DNA from: an uncultured Pseudomonadota bacterium
GTDB lineage: Bacteria > Pseudomonadota > Gammaproteobacteria > Ga0077536
Length of the DNA stretch: 64,000 nt
Direction: 5' to 3'
NCBI GenBank assembly: GCA_902557415.1
Contig: CACEAA010000002.1
Span: forward strand, 1 to 64,000
Program-made: the position numbers and the translations under genes
The notes under the pieces: model-generated
The model's database searches: none
Seen by the model: only the letters and a program-made list of their open reading frames with translations
What the model was told of the DNA's origin: nothing
In this document: positions 54,219-63,335 of the stretch, in pieces
Numbering within the stretch: position 1 is the first letter of the stretch
Layout of the letters: every line of letters starts with the position of its first letter

Positions 54219-55789
54219 TAGTTAACCGCCCTATCACCTTCAGGCCAGAACTTTTTGCGTATCACTTTCTTGTCAGTTTTACCAACGGCTGTTTTAGGAA
54301 TTTCATCCCAAAATTCAACTGATTTAGGCGTCTTAACACTTCCGAGCTTATCACGACAAACTCTAATTACATCAGTCTCATCAATCATGTGCCCAGGGTT
54401 GAGAACTACTATCGCTTTAATCAACTCTCCCCATTTTTCGTCAGGAACTCCTATCACTGCGCACTCTAATATTTCAGGCAGTGCTAAGATAGGAGACTCT
54501 ACTTCAGTTGCAAAGACATTAAATCCGCCAGTTATAATCATGTCTTTCTTTCGATCAACGATATATAAAAAATTATCCTGATCTAAATATCCGATATCAC
54601 CAGTGTGATGCCATCCGAACTGTCTTGCCTCAATATTCGCATCTGGCTTTTCAAAATAGCCAGGGGTGACCAAAGGTCCTCTGCAACAGATCTCACCTCG
54701 CTCACCAATATCCATCACATTACCACTATCATCCAAAATAGAAACTTGGGTACATGAGGTCACTTCCCCGCAGCTTTTCAATCGTTCGGGCTTAATCCCC
54801 TTTGCAGCTTCTGCCACAACCTGACAAGAAAGCATTGAAACCAACATGGGCGCTTCAGCTTGCCCATAACACTGACAGATAACGGGACCAAAAACATCAA
54901 CACCTCGTTTGAATTTATCAGGAGATACAGGTGCCGCGGCGATCAGAATCTGCCTTAAACTACTGCAGTCATAATCTCTGACACTGGGATGGTCCAAAAG
55001 TGCATAATATGCAGTTGGAGGTAAAAATATGTGCGTAACTCTGTCTCGCTGGATACTCTCTAATACTGCAGTGGCATCAAAACTTTTGTGAATCACAGTG
55101 GTGCCCGCGACGGGAGCAAAAATATTAATGATAATTCCAGCCGCGTGTGTGATTGGCGCCACGGCAAGATGCACAATATCCTCTGTCTGATTATCAACAT
55201 AGTGTTTGAGTCCGAGTTCGACCATAGTCACTACATTCGCATTATTTATCTCTACGCCCTTCGAGGGGCCCGTGGTGCCGCCGGTCGGCCAGCGCGAAAA
55301 AATAGCATTCGGATTACCGAAAGGATCTGACCAATCCGGTATTTCAGTAGACACCCCTTTTGCACAAAATGCCTGTAACGAGGGATATCCTAAATCTGCA
55401 CTATCTAGACATATAGCACCTTTCAGATCCGGAATAAGATCGATAGCCTCCTGTGCCAAATGGGCAACCTCGGTATGAAAAAAAATCCATCGAGTTTTCG
55501 TGTAGCGCATATATTCAGCATTGCTACTCGCACTATTTCTTACGTTGACAGGGATCCAAGCGCCGCCTGCCCTCAAAATCGAAAAAACACCTATGACCGC
55601 CGTCGCATGATTGTGTGAATAAACCGCTACTGAATCACCAAACTCGAAGCCAGCTGCGTATAGTCCTTTAGCAATATTGTCGATTAATTCTGCGGCCTGC
55701 TTATAGGAATACTTTACGTCTTCGCTGACTAAAAAATCTCGATTGGGATTTTTTCTCACTCCCCTTTCAAAATAATCTATTGGTCTCAT
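54218..55789 (-). CDS. Acyl-CoA synthetase (AMP-dependent ligase)
   Basis: A 523-residue member of the ANL superfamily. The P-loop is PTGGTTGPSKGVE, the A5 box is QCYGQAEAP, the hinge region is WHHTGDIGYLD, and the C-terminal catalytic Lys lies in KTAVGKTDKK. It activates a carboxylic acid, probably of the unit's substrate, to its CoA ester. The start has a strong GGAGGTG ribosome site. It is the first gene of the minus-strand unit with SDR and two LLM genes. Confidence 0.94.
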   Translation of the reverse strand: MRPIDYFERGVRKNPNRDFLVSEDVKYSYKQAAELIDNIAKGLYAAGFEFGDSVAVYSHNHATAVIGVFSILRAGGAWIPVNVRNSASSNAEYMRYTKTRWIFFHTEVAHLAQEAIDLIPDLKGAICLDSADLGYPSLQAFCAKGVSTEIPDWSDPFGNPNAIFSRWPTGGTTGPSKGVEINNANVVTMVELGLKHYVDNQTEDIVHLAVAPITHAAGIIINIFAPVAGTTVIHKSFDATAVLESIQRDRVTHIFLPPTAYYALLDHPSVRDYDCSSLRQILIAAAPVSPDKFKRGVDVFGPVICQCYGQAEAPMLVSMLSCQVVAEAAKGIKPERLKSCGEVTSCTQVSILDDSGNVMDIGERGEICCRGPLVTPGYFEKPDANIEARQFGWHHTGDIGYLDQDNFLYIVDRKKDMIITGGFNVFATEVESPILALPEILECAVIGVPDEKWGELIKAIVVLNPGHMIDETDVIRVCRDKLGSVKTPKSVEFWDEIPKTAVGKTDKKVIRKKFWPEGDRAVN

Positions 55790-55927
55790 AACTGCACCTC
55801 CCTATCCTAAAAACTCACCGCAAACAATATTTCTGACGCGTAAGATATCACGCACAATACTTGAATGATAAAACTTCTACACAATAAAACATCGAGAATA
55901 ACATTTAAAAAAGACGCCCTAAAATAT

Positions 55928-56491
55928 CTAGTTTATGCTTCCCTCACCTGCCACCATGAGCTCAGGATTAAAACCTTTCTTCTGCGCGATTCGCAGTAGA
56001 TTGTTATAGAGTTCATTAGAAATACTTTTATCTCTCGCTAATACCCAGAGATATTTTCGGTCCGGCGAGCCTACGAGAACAACACTATAATCTGGGTCTA
56101 TTTCTAACACCCAATAATCACCCCATACCGCTGACAGAAACCCTAGCCAGGCGGGCGCAAATCGAACTTCCAAGCGAGCGGGGTCAGAGTACTTTTTATT
56201 TAACCTACCCTGACCTTTAGCCCGACGTAAGACTCCATCGCGATCCCTACAGGAATTAATAATACTCATGCGAGCATCAGTAAGCAGAGAGTAAACTGCG
56301 GATGGTTCGCTGACGCAAAAATCCTGGAATCGGTTAGGGATAAAAGCGATTTGGTGCCACGTGCCCATGTAACGCGCTAGCGAAAATCCTACTACTGTCT
56401 CTGGTTCACCTTGCGCTATAGATTTCTGAGCAATAAAAAACAGACAGAGGACCGAGAGAAGTACTCCAGTCTTTTTTGTTTTCGAATTCAC
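55928..56491 (-). CDS. Bacterial lipocalin (Blc-like)
   Basis: A 187-residue exported protein with a signal peptide (LLSVLCLFFIAQKSIAQ). The first lipocalin box is YMGTWHQIAFIPNRFQ and the later DYWVLEIDPDYS and YLWVLARD match Blc. The usual lipobox is not visible, so it is probably a soluble periplasmic protein that binds lipids. It stands between the ligase unit and the AOR gene. Confidence 0.9.
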   Translation of the reverse strand: MNSKTKKTGVLLSVLCLFFIAQKSIAQGEPETVVGFSLARYMGTWHQIAFIPNRFQDFCVSEPSAVYSLLTDARMSIINSCRDRDGVLRRAKGQGRLNKKYSDPARLEVRFAPAWLGFLSAVWGDYWVLEIDPDYSVVLVGSPDRKYLWVLARDKSISNELYNNLLRIAQKKGFNPELMVAGEGSIN

Positions 56492-56528
56492 TCTTTAATG
56501 ACAACCACTACTAACCCAATTACAATTA

Positions 56529-58250
56529 TCACACAGTGGGAGATTGCCACCATCGTCTCAGCGCAGCATTTACTTCGCCGGAATGAAAACGCGCAACTTG
56601 ATTACTTGGAGAGAGAGCTTCTTTGTAGAAAAAATCAGGCAGCTCGTCATCTTTTTCCTCAAATCCCGCGGCCCTATTAAAATCAGCCTCGTACAATAGC
56701 GTTTCACGACCTAAGCTATAAAAAAATTCCGTATCTAGCTCTGTACCGACTGCCTTATTAATTAGATCTACAATCATTTCAACATTAGCGTTAGTCACTG
56801 AGCGGCCGAAGACGCAGAGACCCAATGAATCCGCCGTAGCGCACACTACTTGCATCTCCATACTAGCCGTAACCAGTTCATCCACATCTTTACCACTACA
56901 TTCAAATTTAGCGGCGTTCCCTGTGGTATGATCAGCGCCTTGCGCCGTTGTCATCATGGAAATACCTGTCACTTCGATGACTCTAGGATCATATGCACTA
57001 ATTCCTTGGTTTTTAATCACCGGGACTCGTTTAACACCATAAAATTGCCCAACATGACCGGTTCCACGAGCCCAGAGTTTTCCTTCCCCACTACCAACAC
57101 GAATTTCTTCAAGTACAGACGTAAGAAACTTTGTATCCCCAAATTTAGCAAGGCCAGCATCAAGAAGTACACCCATCATGGCGCCAGTTTCGATTGTATC
57201 GATACCGAGGTCATTCGCGATCCAATTTAAACGAGCCAGTTCATCCGGATCTTCAATACCACAGTTGGTTCCCATAATACCTAACGTTTCATACTCGACT
57301 GGAGAAGATATTTCTTCTCCATCTTCTCCCGCATATACATTACTGCATTCAATCATACAGCCGGGCATGCAGGCATGGGAAACCTCGCCGCCCCTGCCCA
57401 AGTTCCTTTCGCGTATGTGGTCTCCGCCCATTTTAAAGATAGCAGAAGCGCCGGAAGTTTGGCTTCCTACGCTAAAGTTATTTGTCGGAAGCCCACCCAC
57501 GTGATTAGTATAATCACCCATCATCGCAGTACCGTAATCTCGAAGTGCCATGGTGGCATCATCTGCGCGAATCATTTTCCCGTACTCTTTGATTCCTTTT
57601 AAAAGCTGCTTGCGATCAGAAAACCCAGGCATTTTAGCCAGGTCCAAAACAATCGCCTTGATTTTTTTTGAACCCATGACGGCTCCAACACCTCCTCGCG
57701 CTGCTAAGCGAGTTGGCCTTTGATCTGTATCACTCATAGCAATTCCAGAAAGAAGTCCGCCATACTCACCAACTAGACTACAAATGGCTAAGCTCACTTT
57801 AGAGCCATATTTTTCATGAAGCATTGCCGCACACTCAAAATTACCTTTACCCATATACGATTGTGCAGAACTCCATTCCATCGTGCCGTCGGCCTTAATA
57901 TACAGTACCGTCCATTCGTCACTGGCATTGTTCAAAGTAAATCCCGCAATTTCCAGCTGCCCCATCGCCAAACCAAAAGACCCACCAGCATTTGATTCTT
58001 TCACCCCACCCGTTAAAGGGCTCTTGCAGCCAACGCTCGTTCGATTCGCATTAGAGAAATTACTTCCCGCAAAAGGCCCTGCAGAGAAGATGAGAGGGTT
58101 CTCAGGCCCAAGAGGATCAACTTTTGCGACATCCATTTCTAACAAAGTTTTCGCAATAAAGTAACGCCCTGCCTTGGCAACTTGCTCGCCACAAAACTCC
58201 TCCTCCCGAACGCTCCTGTCTTTCACATTTATGTGTAAGTATTTTCTCAT
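56529..58250 (-). CDS. Aldehyde ferredoxin oxidoreductase family (tungsten-pterin) protein
   Basis: A 573-residue AOR family protein. From the ATG at 58250 it starts MRKYLHINV, matching the family N-terminus; the frame opens earlier at a TTG. The tungstopterin region has VGCKSPLTGGVKESNAGGSFG and RLAARGGVGAVMGSKK. The 4Fe-4S cysteines are in CMPGCMIEC, with the last in DSLGLCVFG. It oxidises aldehydes to acids, or the reverse, with ferredoxin or another carrier. No ferredoxin gene is adjacent. AOR proteins are best known from anaerobes, which makes this setting notable. Confidence 0.92.
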   Translation of the reverse strand: MRKYLHINVKDRSVREEEFCGEQVAKAGRYFIAKTLLEMDVAKVDPLGPENPLIFSAGPFAGSNFSNANRTSVGCKSPLTGGVKESNAGGSFGLAMGQLEIAGFTLNNASDEWTVLYIKADGTMEWSSAQSYMGKGNFECAAMLHEKYGSKVSLAICSLVGEYGGLLSGIAMSDTDQRPTRLAARGGVGAVMGSKKIKAIVLDLAKMPGFSDRKQLLKGIKEYGKMIRADDATMALRDYGTAMMGDYTNHVGGLPTNNFSVGSQTSGASAIFKMGGDHIRERNLGRGGEVSHACMPGCMIECSNVYAGEDGEEISSPVEYETLGIMGTNCGIEDPDELARLNWIANDLGIDTIETGAMMGVLLDAGLAKFGDTKFLTSVLEEIRVGSGEGKLWARGTGHVGQFYGVKRVPVIKNQGISAYDPRVIEVTGISMMTTAQGADHTTGNAAKFECSGKDVDELVTASMEMQVVCATADSLGLCVFGRSVTNANVEMIVDLINKAVGTELDTEFFYSLGRETLLYEADFNRAAGFEEKDDELPDFFYKEALSPSNQVARFHSGEVNAALRRWWQSPTV

Positions 58251-58348
58251 CAATAATTTACCCAAAAAAAAATCTTAACTTGTACAGAAAGTCCCAAACG
58301 CATGCCTTGGGCACATGTGTCATAGTACAAAAGAATCATACCTTTTTG

Positions 58349-58358
58349 AAGCGCGCTT
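58349..58358. promoter_or_regulatory. Palindrome upstream of the AOR gene
   Basis: AAGCGCGCTT is a perfect ten-base palindrome about 99 bases upstream of the AOR start, flanked by the imperfect CCTTT/AAAGG arms. No T-run follows on either strand, so an operator is more likely than a terminator. Its regulator is unknown. Confidence 0.25.
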
Positions 58359-58483
58359 GAAAGGCTATATCACTGCTACCATCTATCGATGACGAGTTAA
58401 ACTATTTGAGCTTATTTAACAAAACTGATCTTAAGTTGAATAATCATTTGAGCTTTCAAAGTAACGGATCTAAGCCCTTTAAA

Positions 58484-60184
58484 TTACGGACGGGCTGCAT
58501 AACCCTTAACTAATTGCCCTGGCAACGCGCCAGTAGGCTTATCTTCATTTAGCAGGATGGTTCCATTAACAATTGTGTGGGAAATTCCTGTCGATGTCTG
58601 TTTCAATCTTTGCGCTCCAGCGGGCAAGTCATTAACTAGCTCAGGCATGTTAGGTCCGATCGTGTTAGGGTCGAACACGAGTAGATCAGCATTAAGCCCC
58701 TCCTTAACGAGTCCTCTATCAGTCAGACCCCATGCATTCGCTGTATCCGAGGTGATTAATTTGACTGCTTCTTCTACAGTGAACGCATTTTTATCTCGAA
58801 CCCAATGGCTTAGCAGGTGTGTTTGTAAAGAAGAGTCCATAATCTGAGCGACGTGTGCTCCAGAGTCTGAGAAGGTAACAACACTATGAGGATGCTTCAT
58901 CATCTTTAAGACAGAGTCTTGATCTTCATTGGCTAGTGGTTGCCGGAAAAAAACATCAAAATCGCGCTCTAAAGCAATATCTATCATTGCTTCTACAGGG
59001 TGCACACCCCTCTCCTTAGCCACTTCGGACATAAGACGCTCATCTCCAACTCCATTAAACAAGTAAACCCAGTCCCATTCAGGAGGCCTAGCCTCAGCTC
59101 CTGCTGCTTTTGGCCCATCGTGAGGTTTAGATGCAACCTCTATCAATTTTCGCCTCACTTCCGGATCACGCAGTAGTTTTTTCTGTTCGGCAATAGGTCT
59201 CGCACGCACATCGCGCCAAACATCCCAAGCATCAAACGGGGTTTTAGAAAGGAAGGACAACATCGTCGATATAGAGCGACTGTGAGCCTGCACAAATAAC
59301 TTCCCTCCTGCAGCCTCTACCTCTCGACCAAGATCATAAAAGGCAGGCCACAGTTCGGGAGCTATCCTTATACTAGGCATACCGTAAGTAATTGGGCACT
59401 TAGACTCTATGGCTAGTGCCTTCAAACGATCGAAATAATCCTGCCGCCTTTGTGGGTTTCTTCCAGGTTCCTCACTTGCAAGTTCAAAGATACCGCCGCC
59501 AGCCTCCCCCATGGCATTTACGATTGAACATACTTCAGGCCAATCTGCTAGTCGACTCGCCACAGGCCTATCATCTGCTGTAAGGTGATTCATCGTTCGA
59601 GAGGTCGAAAACCCTATAGCGCCGGCTCGTATTGCATCTTGTACTTCCTCTTGCATACACTTTAGGTCATCAGCAGTTGCAGCTTCAGAAAATGCTCGTT
59701 CTCCCATTGCGTAAGTCCGAAGAGCTGAATGACCAATATATGTCCCGTAATTTATCCCCTTCGGCAGAGCTTCGATGACATCCAGGTATTCCCTAAAAGT
59801 CTCCCACTGCCATTTAATTCCCTCCCGCATAGCTTCACGAGGCAAGTCCTCTGCTCTTTCTAAATTTCTAAAAACAAAGTCAGCATCTTTCTCAGCGCAA
59901 GGCGCCAAAGTGAACCCACAGTTGCCCATCATCACAGTAGTGACACCGTGATAACAAGAGCACTGTCCCAATGGGTCCCAGAAAATCTGAGCATCCATGT
60001 GTGTGTGACCATCAACGAACCCAGGAGACACGATTTGCCCTTCAGCGTTTATAACCTGTTTCGCGTTCTCTGAGATCTTTCCTACAGAGACAATCTTTCC
60101 ATCCTTAACCGCAACGTCAGCCATAAACCCGGGTTTGCCGGTACCATCAACTACCAGGCCATTCTTAATCAATAAATCGTGCAC
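58484..60184 (-). CDS. D-aminoacylase / N-acyl-D-amino-acid deacylase family amidohydrolase
   Basis: A 566-residue metal-dependent amidohydrolase. The GTG at 60184 follows AAGGGGAG and yields the family start (HDLLIKNGLVVDGTG); the frame is open to a GTG at 60211. The metal box is FVDGHTHMDAQ, with a later VQAHSRSI and SDSGAHVAQ. Related proteins deacylate N-acyl-D-amino acids or hydrolyse cyclic amides. The gene is divergent from the amidohydrolase at 60301. Confidence 0.9.
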   Translation of the reverse strand: MHDLLIKNGLVVDGTGKPGFMADVAVKDGKIVSVGKISENAKQVINAEGQIVSPGFVDGHTHMDAQIFWDPLGQCSCYHGVTTVMMGNCGFTLAPCAEKDADFVFRNLERAEDLPREAMREGIKWQWETFREYLDVIEALPKGINYGTYIGHSALRTYAMGERAFSEAATADDLKCMQEEVQDAIRAGAIGFSTSRTMNHLTADDRPVASRLADWPEVCSIVNAMGEAGGGIFELASEEPGRNPQRRQDYFDRLKALAIESKCPITYGMPSIRIAPELWPAFYDLGREVEAAGGKLFVQAHSRSISTMLSFLSKTPFDAWDVWRDVRARPIAEQKKLLRDPEVRRKLIEVASKPHDGPKAAGAEARPPEWDWVYLFNGVGDERLMSEVAKERGVHPVEAMIDIALERDFDVFFRQPLANEDQDSVLKMMKHPHSVVTFSDSGAHVAQIMDSSLQTHLLSHWVRDKNAFTVEEAVKLITSDTANAWGLTDRGLVKEGLNADLLVFDPNTIGPNMPELVNDLPAGAQRLKQTSTGISHTIVNGTILLNEDKPTGALPGQLVKGYAARP

Positions 60185-60216
60185 TTTGGTTCTCCCCTTT
60201 TCTCCAGCCACACATT

Positions 60217-60236
60217 GATTTTCGCTCGCAAAAATC
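60217..60236. promoter_or_regulatory. Inverted repeat between divergent amidohydrolase genes
   Basis: GATTTT and AAAATC form a six-base inverted repeat with an eight-base spacer in the shared upstream region of the genes starting at 60184 and 60301. It could be an operator controlling both. The evidence is only symmetry and position. Confidence 0.25.
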
Positions 60237-60300
60237 GCGTATCAGAGTTAGTCTACTATGGTTCGCACAGAAGCAATAGCTAGTCGGGGAGAAAAAAGTT

Positions 60301-61458
60301 ATGCCGCAATATCACATTATTGACGTCGATACTCATGTAACAGAGCGAGGAGATCTTTGGACCTCACGAGTACCTGAAAGGATGCGAGACAAAGTGCCAT
60401 ATGTCGCCAAGAACAAGCGAGGACGAGTAATGTGGTATATCGGTGATACGGCAATCGCTCGATTAGGCTTTAATGCGACTGCTGGCGTGGGAGATATGAT
60501 GAATCCTCCAAATGACTACGACGATATGCACCCCGGCGCCTGGGATGCTCACGAACGTCTAAAATACATGGATCAATATGGTATTTGGGCGATGGTTATG
60601 TACCCTAATGTTGGTGGGTTCGGCAACCAAGCATTTCTCAAACTGAAAGATCCAGAACTTATGCTGACATGTGTGCAAGTTTATAATGACTGGCAAACTG
60701 AGTGGGCGTCAGCTGACCCCCGCAGACTATTGGCCGTCACGTCGTTGCCGTTCTGGGATATTGATCAATCGGTAGCCGAAGTCTACCGGTGTGCGAAAAA
60801 AGGCCACAAAGGGATCCTTTTTACAGGTGATCCCCAATCTCATGGGCAGCCATTTTTAGGAGACCCGCATTGGGATCCTTTATGGCGGGCAGCATGTGAG
60901 TGCGATTTACCTATCAGCTTTCATATTGGTTCGGGCAATATGGAAGGTGGACTAGTCAGGGAAAAGTCAGAAGTTGTCGGTAAAATGGCGGCGTTTACTG
61001 AGCTTTCAGTTGAATTTTTCATGAGGAACGGAGTTCAACTGACCGATCTGCTGCTGTCAGGTGTGCTTGCCAAATTCCCTAATATTAAATTTGTTTCCGT
61101 TGAGTCAGGTATTGGTTGGATACCGTTCGTCCTCGAAGCGTTGGATTATCAATTTGAAGGTAATAGTGTAAGAAAGCAACGTCCCGACCTCGCGATGCCG
61201 CCATCAGAATACTTCAAGAAAAATGTCTATAGCTGTTATTGGTTTGAGCAAGTTGCGCCTAAAAAATTGATCGATGCTGTCGGAGTAGATAACATCTTAT
61301 TTGAAACGGACTTCCCTCACCCTACTTCTTTATTTGGAGATGAGATACAGTCAAGAATTTCTGAGGGGTTAGGCGACTGCGACCCTGGGATAAAAGAAAA
61401 GATCTTATGGTCCAACGCCGCAAAATTATACAAGGTAGACTTACCTCCTGAGCAGTAG
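60301..61458 (+). CDS. Amidohydrolase 2 (ACMSD-like) family protein
   Basis: A 385-residue TIM-barrel protein: IDVDTHVTERGDLW at the N-terminus, SFHIGSGN in the middle, and a late LFETDFPHPTSLFG. These match the ACMSD/gamma-resorcylate decarboxylase-like branch, which are metal-dependent decarboxylases or hydrolases of aromatic or ring-opened substrates. The N-terminal box is DTH and not the usual HxH, so the metal site may be modified. No signal peptide. It is followed by the DUF1800 gene 41 bases on. Confidence 0.92.
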   Translation: MPQYHIIDVDTHVTERGDLWTSRVPERMRDKVPYVAKNKRGRVMWYIGDTAIARLGFNATAGVGDMMNPPNDYDDMHPGAWDAHERLKYMDQYGIWAMVMYPNVGGFGNQAFLKLKDPELMLTCVQVYNDWQTEWASADPRRLLAVTSLPFWDIDQSVAEVYRCAKKGHKGILFTGDPQSHGQPFLGDPHWDPLWRAACECDLPISFHIGSGNMEGGLVREKSEVVGKMAAFTELSVEFFMRNGVQLTDLLLSGVLAKFPNIKFVSVESGIGWIPFVLEALDYQFEGNSVRKQRPDLAMPPSEYFKKNVYSCYWFEQVAPKKLIDAVGVDNILFETDFPHPTSLFGDEIQSRISEGLGDCDPGIKEKILWSNAAKLYKVDLPPEQ

Positions 61459-61499
61459 AAAATGGAAACTAGCGATAGATGGAATTTCGATATAGCCAT

Positions 61500-63314
61500 A
61501 TGAGACTACTACTAAATAAATTCATATTTTTTATCCTGCTCAGTGCCGTATCAGGTGCCAGTGCCTACGAGCTGGATAACAACTTATTGGCGGAATTTAG
61601 ACCCCTTAAAGAATCTGACTGGTCGTACCAAAAGGCTGCACACCTCCTAGAGAGAGCTGGTTTTGGCGGAACCCCCTCGCAAATCTACAAGCTTCTTGAA
61701 GTATCTCCTGAAGAGGCAGTCGACTCTTTGGTGAATCCCAATAGATCTAATTCTCATCTTGTTAAATTCGAACACTCAGAAATCTTCGATCCTGGCTTGG
61801 AACCGTTTCCAGCAAGTCGACCAGCGACTACAAAACTTGCTAAAGAAACAGGGCAGGCACTCGGCATCAAAGTTAGACCGAACGGAAATCGTCCCCTCCA
61901 ACCTATAGTAAATAAATTTTTTTACTGGTTACGCGCTAGTAGACTAGAAACTGATCGAGTTACTCAGTGGTGGGCCGAGCGAATGGTATTCACCGATACG
62001 CCTTTGACCGAAAAAATGGCCCTTTTTTGGCACGGCCATTTCGCGACTAACGAAGACAAAGTTCGCGATTACAGGAAAATGCTCAAACAACTGCAACTTT
62101 TTCAAACAGAAGGCCTTGGAAGTTTTCGCACATTGATGGTTGCTGTTGCAAAAGATCCGGCAATGCTAGCTTTTCTCGATGCAGGCGTGAATATCAAGGA
62201 GTCACCAAACGAAAATTTTGCCCGCGAAATTGTGGAGCTTTTCACTATGGGTGTCGGACACTACACTGAACAAGATGTGAGGGAGGCTGCCAGAGCCTTT
62301 ACTGGATGGAATTATAAAGGCCTCGACTTTGTTCTAAACCGCGACCAACATGACTACGGCTCTAAAACTTTTCTAGGACACACTGGCAATCTGAGCGGCG
62401 AAGAAGTCATAGAAATAATTCTTGAACAACAAGTGTCCGCCGAATTCATTGCCTCAAAAATATACGCCTTTTTCGTTTCTGAAAATATTGACCCGAAACT
62501 TAGGAAGGCTCTTGGTCAACAACTGCAAGATTTAAACTATGAAATTAGACCGTTTCTCAAACTTTTATTTCTATCTGAAAATTTCTACTCTACCAAGGTT
62601 GTTGGTACGCGGATCAAAAGTCCTACTGAATTAGTCGTTTCAACATATAGAAAATTAGGACTGGATAAATTCCCAGGGGCGCCCGACTTTAACCACGTCA
62701 CTGGTAGTTTAGGTCAGCGATTAATGCACCCCCCTACTGTAGCAGGGTGGAGCTACGGGAAAGCTTGGATCACGCCTAGTCTTTTGATACAACGCGGAAA
62801 CTTTGCTTACAATCTAATGTTTCCTGATATTGAATTCATACCGTGGGACAAGTATCCAGGAGAAATCCAATATCGTATCATCAATGTACACCAAAAGATC
62901 CGAGATGGTGCTTCGATAACCGAAGCTACTAAGCCCACGTCTGATTATTCAGAAGTCGCGGCACTGTCGAACCAAACTGACAGGAATGAGGAATTTAATA
63001 CTCGATTCGGTAGTTATCGTGGCTGGCAGATGGCAATCGAGCGAGTCTTGCCAATAGAAAGAGATCTCCCTCAAATCAGTCTCACTAATATGATTGTTAG
63101 CGAAAAATTGAATACTAAAGAGCAAGTGGTTGATTACCTTGTGCATCGGTTTATGTCGGTCCCATTGGACGAACACACCCGCATAATGCTCGGACAATTA
63201 CTTCTAAAGGAAGTCGGAGACGACGATTTGTCACAGCATACCAACTCGCTCGAAACACCCTTGCGTACCCTTTTACACGCGATACTTAGCCTTCCAGAAT
63301 ATCAGCTGGGTTAG
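61500..63314 (+). CDS. DUF1800 family exported protein
   Basis: A 604-residue protein. The ATG at 61500 gives a signal peptide (MRLLLNKFIFFILLSAVSGASA); the frame is open to 61479. The family pattern includes AAHLLERAGFGGTPSQI, RMVFTDTPLTEKMALFWHGHFA, FAREIVELFTMGVGHYTEQDV and late HPPTVAGWSYGKAW. The family function is unknown. It is almost always paired with DUF1501, as here. Confidence 0.93.
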   Translation: MRLLLNKFIFFILLSAVSGASAYELDNNLLAEFRPLKESDWSYQKAAHLLERAGFGGTPSQIYKLLEVSPEEAVDSLVNPNRSNSHLVKFEHSEIFDPGLEPFPASRPATTKLAKETGQALGIKVRPNGNRPLQPIVNKFFYWLRASRLETDRVTQWWAERMVFTDTPLTEKMALFWHGHFATNEDKVRDYRKMLKQLQLFQTEGLGSFRTLMVAVAKDPAMLAFLDAGVNIKESPNENFAREIVELFTMGVGHYTEQDVREAARAFTGWNYKGLDFVLNRDQHDYGSKTFLGHTGNLSGEEVIEIILEQQVSAEFIASKIYAFFVSENIDPKLRKALGQQLQDLNYEIRPFLKLLFLSENFYSTKVVGTRIKSPTELVVSTYRKLGLDKFPGAPDFNHVTGSLGQRLMHPPTVAGWSYGKAWITPSLLIQRGNFAYNLMFPDIEFIPWDKYPGEIQYRIINVHQKIRDGASITEATKPTSDYSEVAALSNQTDRNEEFNTRFGSYRGWQMAIERVLPIERDLPQISLTNMIVSEKLNTKEQVVDYLVHRFMSVPLDEHTRIMLGQLLLKEVGDDDLSQHTNSLETPLRTLLHAILSLPEYQLG

Positions 63315-63335
63315 AAAGATACAGAGGATCACGCT

